Shown here: positions 1 through 57,129 of the stretch, piece by piece
Numbering within the stretch: the stretch's first letter is position 1
How the letters are laid out: each line of letters starts with the position of its first letter
Assembly (NCBI GenBank): GCA_944474755.1
Contig: OX104113.1
Span: forward strand, 57,990,074 to 58,054,073
DNA from: Limnoperna fortunei
Taxonomy: Eukaryota > Mollusca > Bivalvia > Mytilida > Modiolidae
DNA length: 64,000 nucleotides
Direction: 5' to 3'
Translations under genes and position numbers: made by a program
Notes under the pieces: model-generated
The model's input: only the letters and a program-made list of their open reading frames with translations
The model's database searches: none
Told to the model about the DNA's origin: nothing

Positions 1-980
1 CAAAAGTTAAAATTTTTCTTTAAAATAAAAGCACAATTTTTTCATATATAAAAACATTTTGCAGATAGTTTTCCAATTTTTCAAATCATTGTACAATGAG
101 TGTGCTACGATAATTGTTGGATACACCTATTACTAACTAGTGGTATATGATACACATCCATTTTTATTTAACTAACCAACTCACATACTACAGTAATGAA
201 CGCGGGAAGTTTAGCATGCCATAAAACCTCGTTTAACCCACCATTTCGTTTAAAATGCCTGTACCAAGTCAGGAAAAATTGCGGTACTTACTATATTTTT
301 GGTTGTTAGTTAGAGGTTTGCCGGTTCTCGGACATTTTTTTGTGTATATTGTCTTTTTAGACAGTTTTAATGGGTGTTCGGTATTTGATATTACCTTCAA
401 TCATCCCCAACAACATTGAAAACATATCATAAAAACATATATCGTGGGATTAGATTCTGTTTGAAGTGTATTTTGTTTTTGTAAGAAAAAGCACAATTAA
501 ATAAGCCCTGGAGTTCAACACATCGTCCAAATTACGGTTCCAGAACTATTTGATCGTGGCATCCTTTAATTCGTCGATCAGCCTATTAACAAAAACCTCA
601 AAAATGTGTACCCTCAGACCAATAATAGTTTCACAGTTTATAAAAATGCAAGCTTAATGGTCAATGTTCATATGCCTTTTAAAACTTTTTTTAATTTTTC
701 AAAAGATTTCTTAATGGTTTTCCATGTAACATGTTTGTAAAAAGTTGATAACAAGGTAATAATGAATTACGATTTCACCTTTTATTTCAACTTATATCTA
801 ATATTTTTTCTTTCGAATTGTTTAGTTCTTAACACAGATTATTAGTACTATTTAAATGTCAAATTACATTGGAATTTGGTACAGATATGTTATTTTTAAT
901 GATATCAAGTGGAAATCGTTCTCTAATACAATTGAACCTATAGTTCAGATATATACTAAAATGTGTTATGTAAGTCTTAC

Positions 981-44926
<43,946 letters not shown>

Positions 44927-45480
44927 CGTAAAAATTTTAGTACACTTACATCAGTGCATTTGCATTAGTCTTTATATTTTAATTGGTATCGTGTTATGTT
45001 TAAACCGCTTTTATAAGACATTCGTGAAATTGACACCGATAGTAAATAGATAAGTGTCACAACCATGCACACCCGACTTGAGAACAATTAATTTCTATGT
45101 ATGCTTTTTAAAATTACAATAGCTTATTTTCATGTCAATACCCTTCAACAATTCGCCTTTTTATACCGTATTAATTCGTTAAAATGACTATTAAGAGAAA
45201 GAGAAAAAAAAATAAATGCTATTTTTATTCTACTCTTATATTTAATTCTTTATAAAACAATAAAGCCGCCCTTTTGAATTTTTTTGCACTATCTGTAAAC
45301 CATCTTTAAATTTAAGTTTTCATATCTGCCCAATATTGAAATAGTATTTATTTTAGTACAAAAAATGGAATAATGAAATAATAATGAAAAAAACTCACAA
45401 TAAATGATGTTTCCTAATAAACATTTTACTTAGTTAATTCCCCGACCACGAAGTGTTTTTGTCCAGTTTGTTCTTCTTTT
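44927..45480. promoter_or_regulatory. Upstream region of the SEA-TSP1 gene
   Basis: If exon 1 is the true first exon, this region holds the 5' UTR and promoter. A TATA-like AAAATATAAAG lies at about 44971-44985 (minus). There is no CpG island or other clear element, so the call is weak. Confidence 0.2.
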
Positions 45481-45489
45481 TCTTGAAGG

Positions 45490-46125
45490 CATAGGACGTG
45501 TTTTCGGTGTTAAATAAGGACAATAGGGACCTTAATTTAATTAAAAGGACAATACCGTCTAAAGTAATTGGAAAATCCTTGCCTAAGGCAAATGTAAATA
45601 ATAATAGTGACCATGATTTAAATATAGAAAGAGGTAGATATACCAGCTTAGAAATACACCAAAGAATAAGTTACATGTGTAAAAATGAAGTGGAGGAGGA
45701 GAAACATTTTTTTTATTAAATTGTCCAATTCTAGAAGAAATTAGAAAAACTTTTATTGAAGAAATAAATGATAAATATTGTAATTTTAAAAACCTTTGTA
45801 TTAAAAATAAATTCTTATGGTTAATGAGCAATGAAGATACATCTGTTATAAAACTTTTATTGAAATTAGTCGTTGAATTGAAAGAAAAGCGTAATGTTTT
45901 AATCAGCTAAGATGATAGAGTTGTCTCCCCTTGCGCAGTTCTTACTGGATAACCTTATTACATTTATACATCTATGTTCTTGTAATGAATACAATTATGA
46001 TAAAATGAAACTTTTGTTTATTTATTATGATTTGTGCTTTTGTTTCTTTCTTTGAATAAATTGCAATTGATTCTGCCTCTAACGGGCACCTTAAATTGGT
46101 AAATAAAAATCTGTTCTGTTCTGTT
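45490..46125 (+). pseudogene. LINE 3' end, degenerate
   Basis: SVLNKDNRDLNLIKRTIPSK, then LNIERGRYTSLEIHQRISYM and CKNEVEEEKHFFY, match the C-terminal LINE motif with Cys substitutions. After a frameshift comes LNCPILEEIRKTFIEEINDK and a last helix, VVELKEKRNVLIS, before TAA. The 3' tail ends AAATTGGTAAATAAAAATCT. Confidence 0.65.
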
Positions 46126-46169
46126 ATTAAGCCGAGAAAGTTCAGGATCAAAAAGTTTGTCAAGTGAAA

Positions 46170-47097
46170 GAAGTGAAAGTACTTTTCAAGAAATTTCTAG
46201 ATTGAAAAGTAACGATGAGATGCCGTTATTCGGACATAAGGCTTTTGGCTTTGTCTCCTTCTGTCTCAATCGAGCAGTATGTTGTTGCTATTGCCGATAT
46301 TGTCAAGCCGGAAAACATAGTTGCTGCCTCTCGTATGAGGTCTGGGGTTGTAGTTTTTTATCCATCCTCGATGATGTTGAAAAGTTGTGTTCTAATGGTT
46401 TAAGTATTGGGAACAAATTTGTTGAATTTCAGTGTTTGGTAAAAATCCCCAAAAAGTTCGTCTTATTGTCCCCCTTTTATTCCCAATGATTTACTCGAGG
46501 ATGAGTTGATGCGTTATGGGCGCATATTTTCAGATTTAAATCCAATTGCACTGGGTATTAAAAGCCCAGCACTAAAACATGTCAAGTCTTTCAGACGACA
46601 AGTGTCCCTTATTCTTTACCCAAATGTTACATTACCGGAGTCTTTTGAAATGTATTACCAGAGACAAATTTACAGAATATTTGTGAATGACAATGTTGTC
46701 TGTTTTAAGTGCAAACAGACGGATCATATTCAAAATCGATGTCCACAAAATCGACCGGCAAACGATAATAAAAATTCAGATCAAAATACAGAAGTCCCGT
46801 TTACAGCTGAAATGGTACCAGTAACTGCTACGGCAGAGCAGTCTATTGCTACAGATACTATCATTGGTGCCACTGGCTACACCGTAGCTAATGTTACGAG
46901 TCAGGAAAAATCTAAAGAACCTTCTTGTTCCACTGTCATTGTTGATGTCCACTCTCAACCTGAACAAGTGCATAGTGATCTGTTGCCAACTAAGTCTGCA
47001 CTTAAACGTAAAGCAGAAAACTATGATTCTGCCATTAGTGTGAAAACCCCCACAACTGAAGCTGTATCTGCTCCAGATATTAGTATATGGGATTTGT
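46170..47097 (+). pseudogene. LINE ORF1 (gag-like, CCHC zinc knuckle), frameshifted
   Basis: Pieces in different frames join as SPSVSIEQYVVAIADIVKPE, SNGLSIGNKFVEFQCLVK, then an open stretch (46506-47099) with MRYGRIFSDLNPIALGIKSP, SFRRQVSLIL and the knuckle CFKCKQTDHIQNRC (C-x2-C-x4-H-x4-C). The tail is Ser/Thr-rich. Known: such proteins are first ORFs of APE-type LINEs and bind the element RNA. No ORF2 follows within reach. Confidence 0.65.
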
Positions 47098-47189
47098 AAA
47101 CCCTCTTCATTCCATATATATTTTACTTACCACCAATGAGAAAGAGGATGTAGACATAGAATCTATATCCTCTGATTTCGCCCAGTTTT

Positions 47190-47312
47190 TCTAAGGTAAG
47201 TCGGTTGCTTTCTGCGGGTACTTCGACTTAAATCTCCAATAAAAACTGGATTCCATGATAAAGCTGAAACATTCCTAAAAGTGTCAGACACTATTCAAAC
47301 TAGCAAACAAAT
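47190..47312 (+). mobile_element. SINE fragment, degenerate
   Basis: AGTCGGTTGCTTTCTGCGGG, CCAATAAAAACTGGATTCCA, AAAGCTGAAACATTCC and a tail of CAAAC-type repeats. Confidence 0.6.
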
Positions 47313-48616
47313 AAGCAAACTTGACATTAAACAATGTTAGAATGAGGCTTAGAAGTGAGAAAAATGTTAGGCTCTGCCTCGCATTTAACTAGTTTATTGC
47401 TGGAATTAATTCAACAAAGTATAGAATATATACTGCAGTCACGGAAATCCTTACATGAGCATATAAATCCATTTAAAGGGTTTTCAGGACACTTACACTG
47501 AAAATAATTTTCCAATGAATTTTCTTTAAACTTGATACATAATTACAAATAATAATAATTCAAAATAAACAATAAGGGTTTTAGAGCTTATTTTTGAGGG
47601 ATTTAGAACTGAAATTTCTCCTTTTCTACCAGAATGTACAGAGAAAAGAATAAAAAAGCACTAGATTACAAAAAACCTGTCGATTGAAATTTTCAGAATT
47701 TTTTTATATTATGTCAAACATTTAGTATAAATTTTAGTGATGAAAAGAAAAATAGGGGTCTTTAAGTTAAATGTTTGTGCGTTGGGAAATAACTGGTCAA
47801 AAAGTACAAAAAATTGGTGGGTTTTTGGTCAAAATTACCTCCCTTGTTAATGTTAAATTTTCATTATTTTTCCCTATACCAAACTCGTTTCTGCGAAAAC
47901 TTTTTATTTCAAACATTAACAAATTAGAGTATAGTTATAAAACTTACATTGATTACTAATAATAATGAAATTAAGTTTTTAATGAAAGAATTTCTTACCA
48001 TAAATCTGAAAAAAGGCAGATGTTGTCCTGCATCCCTTTAAATTGTGACGTCAGATCACTTTACACAGCTTTTTACGGTCTTAATAATATTTATATAGGG
48101 CCAATGACTGCATATCACAAAATCAAACGTCAATACATTTATCCTGCTTTAAAATACACTGATCAACCGACTTGAAGATGATTTTAGTGAAAAGTATTAT
48201 GACACATTAGAGTACAAATGAGAATTTATCTCAAGCATGAATGCGTCATGTTAAAGTGTCACACTGGGACTTTCTATGTCTAATTATTTGAATCATTATC
48301 GGTTGCAAAGTAGTTTGAGAATTCCACAGATATCTTTTACATAAAAACTAGAACGAATAATTGTACTCTCGCGTTTTTTGGCGTTAGTCCGACAAGTCAC
48401 AAAACTAACTTCTCATAACGGCTTTAAAATTCGGCGAATAGTCAGCGAGATTGGTCTTAATTGAGTGAAGTTCATAATTTTCATCGCGTATTACACATGT
48501 AGTCACATGAAGTTACAAAAACTCACGAATCTGGAAAGAGACTATTAACCCAAATCTACATCCTTTTTAAAAAAATCATTTAAATTTATGGTTTTAGCAC
48601 CAGTATTCGTTCACTG
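47313..48616. other. Non-coding stretch
   Basis: No persuasive ORF or repeat. The 62-codon ORF at 47771-47959 has no recognisable motif. Confidence 0.45.
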
Positions 48617-48619
48617 AAA

Positions 48620-48694
<75 letters not shown>
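48617..48694. repeat. AAAT tetranucleotide array
   Basis: About 19 pure AAAT units followed by A-rich sequence. It may be the tail of an inserted retroelement. Confidence 0.95.
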
Positions 48695-49282
48695 AAACAA
48701 AAAAAAAACAGCTTTTAGCGATGACATAGAATATTTTTTCTATTTTATGTCCCGCCCCACGGGCGAAGGTAGCATTCAGATTTAATAATGTCCGTCGCTC
48801 CGTACATTAGGTTTGAACGTCCAAATAATTTCGTCATTCTTTTCTGCTTTCGGTAATCAGAAGATATGGTAATTGGTGCAAATGATTGGTGTGTTATAGG
48901 CTGTTTTCAGACATCTCGGGCTCCTATTTCCTGTTCGCCGATGTGCGTTACAATGATTTTTGTCTTACATTTCTCGTCTTTTATAAATTGGAATGATTTG
49001 ATGTTTGGTATGGCTATTTTTACTCATAGGTTGTCAGTTATGTATAAAAATTACGTCAAACATTTATCGGCTTTCGTTAGTCGGAAAGGGTGGATATTTC
49101 ATAAGGTGATTAATTAATTAAACTATTTGGTGACCTTTGGAACACTACTTCTGTTTTGCCGCGCATACCTAAAAACCCGTCAAACGTTTCACAGCTTCCG
49201 TAATCTCTTTACATGATCGATCTGAAAAGTTATATATAATACCCACTTATTGCTTAAAGAAATTAAATATCAAGAAGATCAT
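48695..49282. other. Sequence between the AAAT array and the large inverted repeat
   Basis: A GC-richer patch (about 48750-48800, TCCCGCCCCACGGGCGAAGG) stands out from the AT-rich surroundings. The ORF at 48866-49117 has no recognised domain. Confidence 0.35.
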
Positions 49283-51775
49283 CCTGAGAAACGGCAGAGG
49301 AGGAACACGACTCAATAAGAAGTGGACAATTTCCTCCTACCACACAAAGAAACATTGGGTGGACCTTATTTCCATCTATTTGAAGTTTACCAAGGGAACC
49401 CAAACTGAAGAACTAGGATTAGTTGACCTCTTTCCACAATAGGAATGAGGTATTGAACACTGAGAAATGGCAGAGGAAGAACATGACTCACTGAGAAGTG
49501 GACAATTTTCTCCTACTACCCAAAGAAACAAAATAAGACCTCACCATTGGGTGGACCTTGTTTCCTTCTATTTGAAGTTTACCCAGGGAACCCAAACAAA
49601 AGAAGTAGGATTAGCTGACCTTTATCCAATAAGAACGAGGTACTTAACCCTGAGAAATGGAGAGGAGGAACATGACTCACTTAGAAGTGGACAATTTTCT
49701 CATTCCATCCAAAGAAACAACACAAGACTTCATCATTGGGTGGACTTTGTTTCCCTCTATTAGAAGTTTACCAAGGAAACCCAAAAGAAGAACTATGATT
49801 AGCTGACCTCTTTGCACAATAGAAATGAGGTACTGAACCCTGAAGAATGCTAGAGGAGGTATATGTATCTAACCTTCCTCCAGTCATAACAAGGACTCCT
49901 ACAAGCCTAGAGACGGAGGATTATCAAAAATCTAAAATATATTAATAAATAGAAGGGTGCCTAACACGGACACTGTAAGGCCCATAGACTACCATCAACT
50001 TGCAATAAGGAGCACAGAGGACAAAAGTCAAAGCCAATTATTTTAAGTCCGTTAAGATCAATGATCAACAGAAAAAATCTGTTCCCTAGAATTATGCAAG
50101 ACATCCAAGACTGAGTATTTACAAAATCTCGGAGAATGAAAAGTAAGCAAAGGTATCTAACAAGAAAAAAGTGAGGCCCTTAGCTTACCATTAACTTGCA
50201 GAAAATGAGACAAGAAAGCTCAAAGAATACCTCGCCTTTGTCCTTCAGTCAAATTCTACCAGCTGCCATACAATGTTCAGCCAGCCATATGTAGAACAAC
50301 AGTCAGGAGATTTTTTCCTGACTGAAAGCAAGACTTTGAGAAGGAATCGAATGGTTTCAAACCTTATAAAGCCAAATAAGCTTTATCCTTCCCAAAGAGG
50401 AACCATGGATATTGATATCCTCTAGTTAAATACTTACCTGGGAAGGACTAGAGATGAAACCAACCCTTAGGAAGAGAAAGATCAAAATACCTACCAATGT
50501 ACTATTTCATAAAATTTATTAAATTGATTAATAAATTTATAACAAATAATTATAATCAATAATTATAATTATTTTATTATAACATACCACTTTTAACTTT
50601 AAAAACAAAATAAATTTACATAATGGCCCCTGAAACAAAGTAGGTTACCCTGTCAAAAGAATCATTCCTTATGCCAATGGGAAAAAATTTACCTTACCAC
50701 AGTGTCAACAACTGTACGTGTAAACTGTTTGTCTCGGACAGCACATGGTAGGCTAAGAGAAAATGTAAAAATACTTACATGACATTCAGCCGCAGGGACG
50801 GATACAGGATTTTCCAAATGGGGGGCGTAAAAAAGATTATCGGAAAAGGAGGACCACCTCGGCAAGGGGTATGGGGCCGCTTCATTAAAGCCCCTAGAAG
50901 CTCTCAAAAAATGGTTCAAAATCCTGCATTCTCGCAATTACCAAGCTTTTAAAATGAATTTATTTAACACAAGGTTTTAATAGTGTTCAGTAACCTTTAT
51001 TTGGTACAGTATACAACAGAGATATTATAATAAACGAATTGGGACCGTTAATTCATTAATTTATGACGAGGACGAGCGGGGATTACATTTTTGCCTTTGT
51101 CGCTTGTTGTTACCCTCCCTGTTCTTTTTTCCTTTCCTTTTTTAAAGGGGGCGTACGCCCCTTACGCCCCCCACAGTATCCGTCACTGAGTCGGGTAACT
51201 TTAACCGACCGAAGAAAACAAATACTTTATGCAGTGATTGAGAAGTGTAATACTTACATGAATTTTACCAGACGGAAGAAAACAAAAATATTTTCTAACG
51301 GAAATGGAAGTTCTTTACGTAAAAAAGGAACCGCAACCGACAAAACACGTCTGACCGGAAACATGTCTGTTGGTTCGACGACATTTCGTTTTAACTATGG
51401 AACATTTATCCCTAAAATCTTCCTGTGTAATAATAGAAAGCTAAAAGAATAACCGTCCGCCGTGTAGACTGTAGAGTAAGTGTACTGTATAGTAAGTCGA
51501 GACTTTGTTCAATGTGCAAATGTTACCTGAACAAAGTAACAAAATGAAACAAAAGTAATAATATTACAGTTTTCACTCCTACAATAAACACAATTCTTCA
51601 AACTTAGGTTTCCAATGTAACAGGCTTTGGACCGTCATTCACGTGCTGCTTGGTTCGAAGAACCGGAAAAAATTATGGAGATTAGGGTTGCACATGCGCC
51701 AGGTGGGAATGGGGATTGTCTCAAAGGGTATTTGTTTTGTGTTTCCGGTTCACAATTGTTGAATACCTCTTTTTA
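49283..51775. repeat. Large inverted repeat, left arm
   Basis: Matches the right arm (54284 to about 58980) in reverse. Anchor pairs: TCACGTGCTGCTTGGTTCG (about 51640) with its complement at about 54410; CTACAAGCCTAGAGACGGAG (about 49900) with its complement at about 57090; and GGCGTAAAAAAGATTATCGG (about 50825) with its near complement at about 56170. The order is collinear. The outer end is tandem repeats. ORFs inside it (50689-50937, 51063-51452) have mirror images in the other arm and show no domain. Confidence 0.85.
49288..49865. repeat. Tandem units of about 177-191 bp, left arm
   Basis: About three to four units start at GCAGAGGAGGAACA-type motifs (49294, 49469, 49661 and 49850). Two units at 49467-49763 stay open in one frame with a 63-codon period (EEEHDSLRSGQF repeats exactly 63 residues apart). 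No known domain. Confidence 0.8.
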
Positions 51776-54283
51776 TGAGTGTTAGGTACCCAAAATTGTG
51801 TGCGTAATTAATTTTTCTCTTCAAAATATCGAGTATGATGTCGTAATTATAATTCTGAATTTCTGTAAATAATGGGACATACCTATAAAAGATGCCGTAT
51901 TTTAATGTTTTGTATTCCTATAAAACTGTTAAATTGAAAAATATACACTTTTTCAAGAATGTGCTTTTTCTTAATTTTAATTTTGACCCCTTTCAATTTC
52001 TTTTCGTGTATTGTGAATAAGCTATACATTTAGCCATGTCTAGTAACGTTTGTTACGAACATATTTTAGCAACTTTTTACCGATTTATTACAACTTTCGA
52101 CGTATTTGCCGTACTTAAAATTCACACACTGAAAAATATAATAACATTTTAGATATACGTTTTTTTCAATAATTGCCCATGAATTCTTGGAGTACAACAT
52201 ATATCTTTGTCAGATTTACAAGAGTTTATCTATGTCTATTAGTCGTTTTCGTTAGCGCGAAATTTTTTTTAAACGATGTTATTATAAACAAAAGTTGCCT
52301 GAAAATATTATAAATATATCAATAAGGAAAATATTAATGCGCAAAACGTATGTGTGCGAATTTAAATACAATTTGAGCATAAAATAGTTATTTATTGTGG
52401 ACACAGACATACAAATCTAGATATAAAACCCGCTTTTAAGGTGCACGACGTAATATTTAACTAACGTCAAAAAGCTCAGATGACGTTACGTTTAGAGGCC
52501 CCAATAACGTGCGCTATGTCTTATTGAAATTGTTACAATTTTCAATGTAAAAGAATTATCAAAACTTCATTTGCTTTATAATCTACCGGTATTACGTAAC
52601 TACATGCAATAAAACATTACCAGTTGTTCACACGCTTTGATTAATATGTGTTTTACATACATGGACTAAACTCCTGGATACAAAGCCAAAACTAGGTACC
52701 CTAAGGGCTGTCAAAGGAGAAGATTGTTTAAAAAGTTAACAACGGACAGATTACAGATGCAGTCAATAAGTGATGACAATATGTAAAGGGGACAGATATA
52801 CGCTTTAGGAAAAAAACCTAATTGCATACTAGCAGAGTAAAAATTCTGATAATTTGGATGTAATTTATCTCTTTACTGGAGTTTTATGTAAAAAATTTTT
52901 AGTCTTTTTCAATTAAATCAATGAATTGGCCCTTATTAAATAATTTTAAGGTACGAATTAAAGAATATATGTGCTAGTACTGCCTCCCTCTTTTTAATTT
53001 TTTTTCCTTTCTCCCTCCCCTTTGCTCTTTTCTCCCTCCCCTTTGCTCCGTTCTCCCTCCCCCTCTCTCCCTGTCTCCTACTTCCCTGTCCACTCTCTCT
53101 TTAGTTTCAGCAGAAAAAGAAACTAAAGATATGCAGTTTGACAAACAATAACATCATACTATTTCTCGAGAAATGTAGGGTTCTGTCCAAGGTAGTACCC
53201 TACATCTTGCTTAATTTTCATCAAATTTCAATCCAGCTTCTTTTAATAATGATGAAAACATTACTTTAACGTCCGTCACTGCGTTGACAAAGTACATAAA
53301 AATCTATCATTTCAAACTAAAACCGGAGATAAATTCGTTATACACGTTCATATCCGTAGATATGGCTATTTTAACACCTTTAACACCCATGTACTGGGGA
53401 ACTTCAGGTGTTAAAATCATCATATCTACGGATATGAACGCATATTACTGATAATATACAACTGGAAAAAAAGTTAAGTAACCCTGAATATTTTTTGCTT
53501 TTAATTTATTATTTTATATTTGAAAATGAAGCTTGCGTAAATGAAAAATATTGCACCAGGGGACCAGGTTAAAAGTGCCTATACATTTCAGTGGTCACGT
53601 GACGTCTTTCTTTGTAATAGTGACGTCATATGAAATGTCTTATGATTGTCAGTTTTAAAAGATCGATTTTAGAGATTGCAAAATAATAGTATAATTTTTT
53701 TATTATTTTTAAATATAACATTATTTTTTATCTATGTCAACTTTATTTTTAAGTCATTGTCCTAAACTAATTGTAGTGCCCTTCTTCATTCCCTTTGTTA
53801 CAGTTTTATTACAATAAAAACGTAACCATCATAAATTTAGATATTTTCCCTATTCGCAGCTGGAACGATAACACAATTTTGTCCACGAATGTAGTTACCC
53901 ATAAAATAGTGTATTTCTTTGTAATTTTTTTCTTTGGCTTTTTTCTTCTTTTGGTTCTACTTTTTGGGCTTATTGGAAAAAAGGATGTTTGAAAAAAATT
54001 TTAAAATTAAACATTTGATGAAATATAATGAATTAGGAGTAATTTGGTCTAGTGGAAGGATTGCAAATTTCCTGTTTTCAGAGTCTCTCGGACTTCACTC
54101 TGAAGATAGGGATGCTTCCAGGGCTTTACAAAGAGTTAGAAATCGTCAATTTTTCTAAATTTTGGATATTGTTAGAAAGTGGTATGGTACTTTCAGACCA
54201 CCAAATGGCATGCCTATAAAATCGGTGGAATTTTTTAAATTGACTTTATGTTAATATAAACAAGAGGGAAAAAGAGGTTTTCA
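51776..54283. other. Central spacer of the large inverted repeat
   Basis: Unique AT-rich sequence with a CT-rich tract (about 52980-53105, CCCTCCCCTTTGCTC repeated) and a hairpin (53345-53440). The segment at 53515-53575 is an inverted relative of 54848-54905 in the right-arm insertion. ORFs at 53795-54158 show no domain; no transposase is recognised. Confidence 0.5.
53345..53440. repeat. 34-bp inverted repeat
   Basis: 53345-53378 (CGTTCATATCCGTAGATATG...) pairs with 53407-53440 at 31 of 34 positions. The loop is 28 bases. Confidence 0.75.
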
Positions 54284-54842
54284 ACAATTGTGTTGTCGTT
54301 GCAGTTTGTTAACCGGAAACACAAAACAGATACCCTTTGAGACAATCCCCATTCCCACCTGGCGCATGTGCAACCCTAATCTCCATAATTTTTTCCGGTT
54401 CTTCGAACCAAGCAGCACGTGAATGACGGTCTAAAGCCTGTTACATTGGAAACTTAAGTTTGAAGAATTGTGTTTATTGTAGGAGTGAAAACTGTCATAT
54501 TATTACTTTTTGTTTCATTTTGTTAGTTTGTTCAGGTAACATTTGCACATTGAACAAAGTCTCGACTTACTATACAGTACACTTACTCTACAGTCTACAC
54601 GGCGGACGGTTATCCTTTTAGCTTTCTATTATTACACAGGAAGATTTTTGGGATAAATGTTGCATAGTTAAAACGAAATGTCGTCGAACCAACAGACATT
54701 AGTATGTTTCCGGTTTCCATGTTTTGTCGGTTGCGGTTCTTTTTTTACGTGAAGAACTTCCATTTCCGTTAGAAAATATTTTAGTTTTCTTCCGTCTGGT
54801 AAAGTTCATGTATGTATTACACTTCTCAATCACTGCATAAAT

Positions 54843-55770
54843 TATTAACATGGTCTCCTGGTGCAATATTTTTCATTGATGCAAGCAAGCTTCACTTCAA
54901 ATATAACACCAGGTCAGGACCTCCGATAAAAGCATTTTAATTGGTTGATAATATGACGCCATTTATTATCACATGCACATGCCAATCTTTTTTAAAATCT
55001 GGGAATACCTTTTCTTTATAAAATTTAAATATAAATTATATCTTACCTTTACGTTTAAATTATGAAATCATAATGTAAACTCAACTGAGAAATGTAAACA
55101 TTGAACGTCACAAAGAGAATGACGTCATAATACGTTCGTTCTACTTGAACTTATGTATAATACTAAATGGTCAGTCTAGAAAATACCCGAACGTCAAATT
55201 TCAACGCAATCGGATCACCTCGGAAAGTAATCTCGGAGGTAAGTGTATGGGTATGGACCAAAAATCGGTCCAAATGTGATACGGTTAGCCTGTTTACACG
55301 GCAACATTATTTAAGTGCGATGAAATAGATTATCTTTTAATTATTCAACTATACAGATCTTTATCGAAGCAGAATTAAAATCGGATAGAAGATTGTATTT
55401 TTTAACTTAAATTCGCTAACACTGCCAAAAAATTCCTTCTCCGACAACGTTTAAATGGATAAGTATTTGTTTACAATCTGACGTCATCATAACAATCAAC
55501 TAACCGTCAATGACAAGCCAATCAAATGAATGAACTGAAACGTCACAAAAGAGCTTGTGACGTAACTAATTCTTTGAAATGACTGAAAATAGTTCAAAAT
55601 CACTTACCTCTGAGGTCACTTTTCCGACCCTTTGACGGAAATGGCAGAGAGATGTTCCGATTGATTTCAGCGCTGTCACCGTTGAAATCCAATGCTCCTG
55701 ACCTGAAGTTATATCCGAAGGCCGCTTAGGCTCATGAGTATATCATCGTCAGGGTACCAGAATACATAAA
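54843..55770. mobile_element. Insertion of about 920 bp present only in the right arm
   Basis: The arms match up to GCATAAA (left of the insert) and resume at CATAAAGTATTTG, so CATAAA is duplicated around the insert. It contains inverted boxes (CACCTCGGAAAGTAATCTCG against CACTTACCTCTGAGGTCACTT). No ORF is seen. Confidence 0.55.
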
Positions 55771-55807
55771 GTATTTGTTTTCTTCGGTCAGGTAAAGTTA
55801 CCTGACT

Positions 55808-56210
55808 CAGTGGCGGATCCTGTGGAAGGGGGGCGTAAGGGGCGTTCGCCCCCTTTAAAAAAGGAAACGAAACAAAGAACAGGGAGGGTAACAACAATCG
55901 ACAAAGGCAAAAATGTAATCCCCGCTCGTCCTCGTCATAAATTAATGAATTAACGGTACCAATTCGTTTATTATAATATCTCTGTTGTATAACGTACCAA
56001 ATAAAGGTTACTGAACACTATAAAAACCTTGTGTTAAATAAATTCATTTTAAAAGCTTGGTAATTGCGAGAATGCAGGATTTTGAACCATTTTTTCGAGA
56101 GCTTCTAAGGGCTTTAATTAAGCGGCCCTCATACCCCTTGCCGAGGTGGCCCTCCTTTTCCGATAATCTTTTTTTACGCCCCCATTTGGAAAATCCTGTA
56201 TCCGTCCCTG
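55808..56210. mobile_element. Possible non-autonomous hAT-like element within the arm
   Basis: Begins CAGTGGCGGATCCTGTGG and ends, inverted, CAGGGACGGATACAGGATTT. CAGTGGCGGATC-type ends are common in hAT elements. The mirror copy is at about 50790-51190 in the left arm. No clean 8-bp duplication was found. Confidence 0.35.
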
Positions 56211-57129
56211 CGACTGAATGTCATGTAAGTATTTTTACATTTTCACTTAGCCTTCCATGTGCTGTCCGAGACAAACAGTCTACACGTACAGTTGGTGACA
56301 CTGTGGTAAGGTAAATTTTTTCCCGTTGGCATAAGGAATGATTCTTTTGACAGGGTAACCTACTTTGTTTCAGGGGCCATTATGTAAATTTATTTTGTTT
56401 TTAAAGTTAAAAGTGGTATGTTATAATAAAATAATTATAATTATTGATTATAATTATTTGTTATAAATTTATTAATCAATTTAATAAATTTTATGAAATA
56501 GTACATTGGTAGGTATTTTGATCTTTCTCTTCCTAAGGGTTGGTTTCATCTCTAGTCCTTCCCAGGTAAGTATTTAACCAGACGATATCAATATCCATGG
56601 TTCCTCTTTGGGAAGGATAAAGCTTATTTGGCTTTATAAGGTTTGAAACCATTCGATTCCTTCTCAAAGTCTTGCTTTCAGTCAGGAAAAAATCTCCTGA
56701 CTGTTGTTCTACATATGGCTGGCTGAACATTGTATGGCAGCTGGTAGAATTTGACTGAAGGACAAAGGCGAGTAATTCTTTGAGCTTTCTTGTCTCAATT
56801 TCTGCAAGTTAATGGTAAGCTAGGGGCCTCACTTTTTTCTTGTTAGATACCCTTGCTTACTTTTCATTCTCTGAGATTTTGTAAATAGTCTTGGATGTCT
56901 TGCATAATTCTAGGGAACAGATTTTTTCTGTTGATCATTGATCTTAACGGACTTAAAATAATTGGCTTTGACTTTTGTCCTCTGTGCTCCTTATTGCAAG
57001 TTGATGGTAGTCTATGGGACTTACAGTGTCTGTTGTTAGGCACCCTTCTATTTATTAATAGATTTTAGATTTTTGATAATCCTCCGTCTCTAGGCTTGTA
57101 GGAGTCCTTGTTATGACTGGAGGAAGGTT

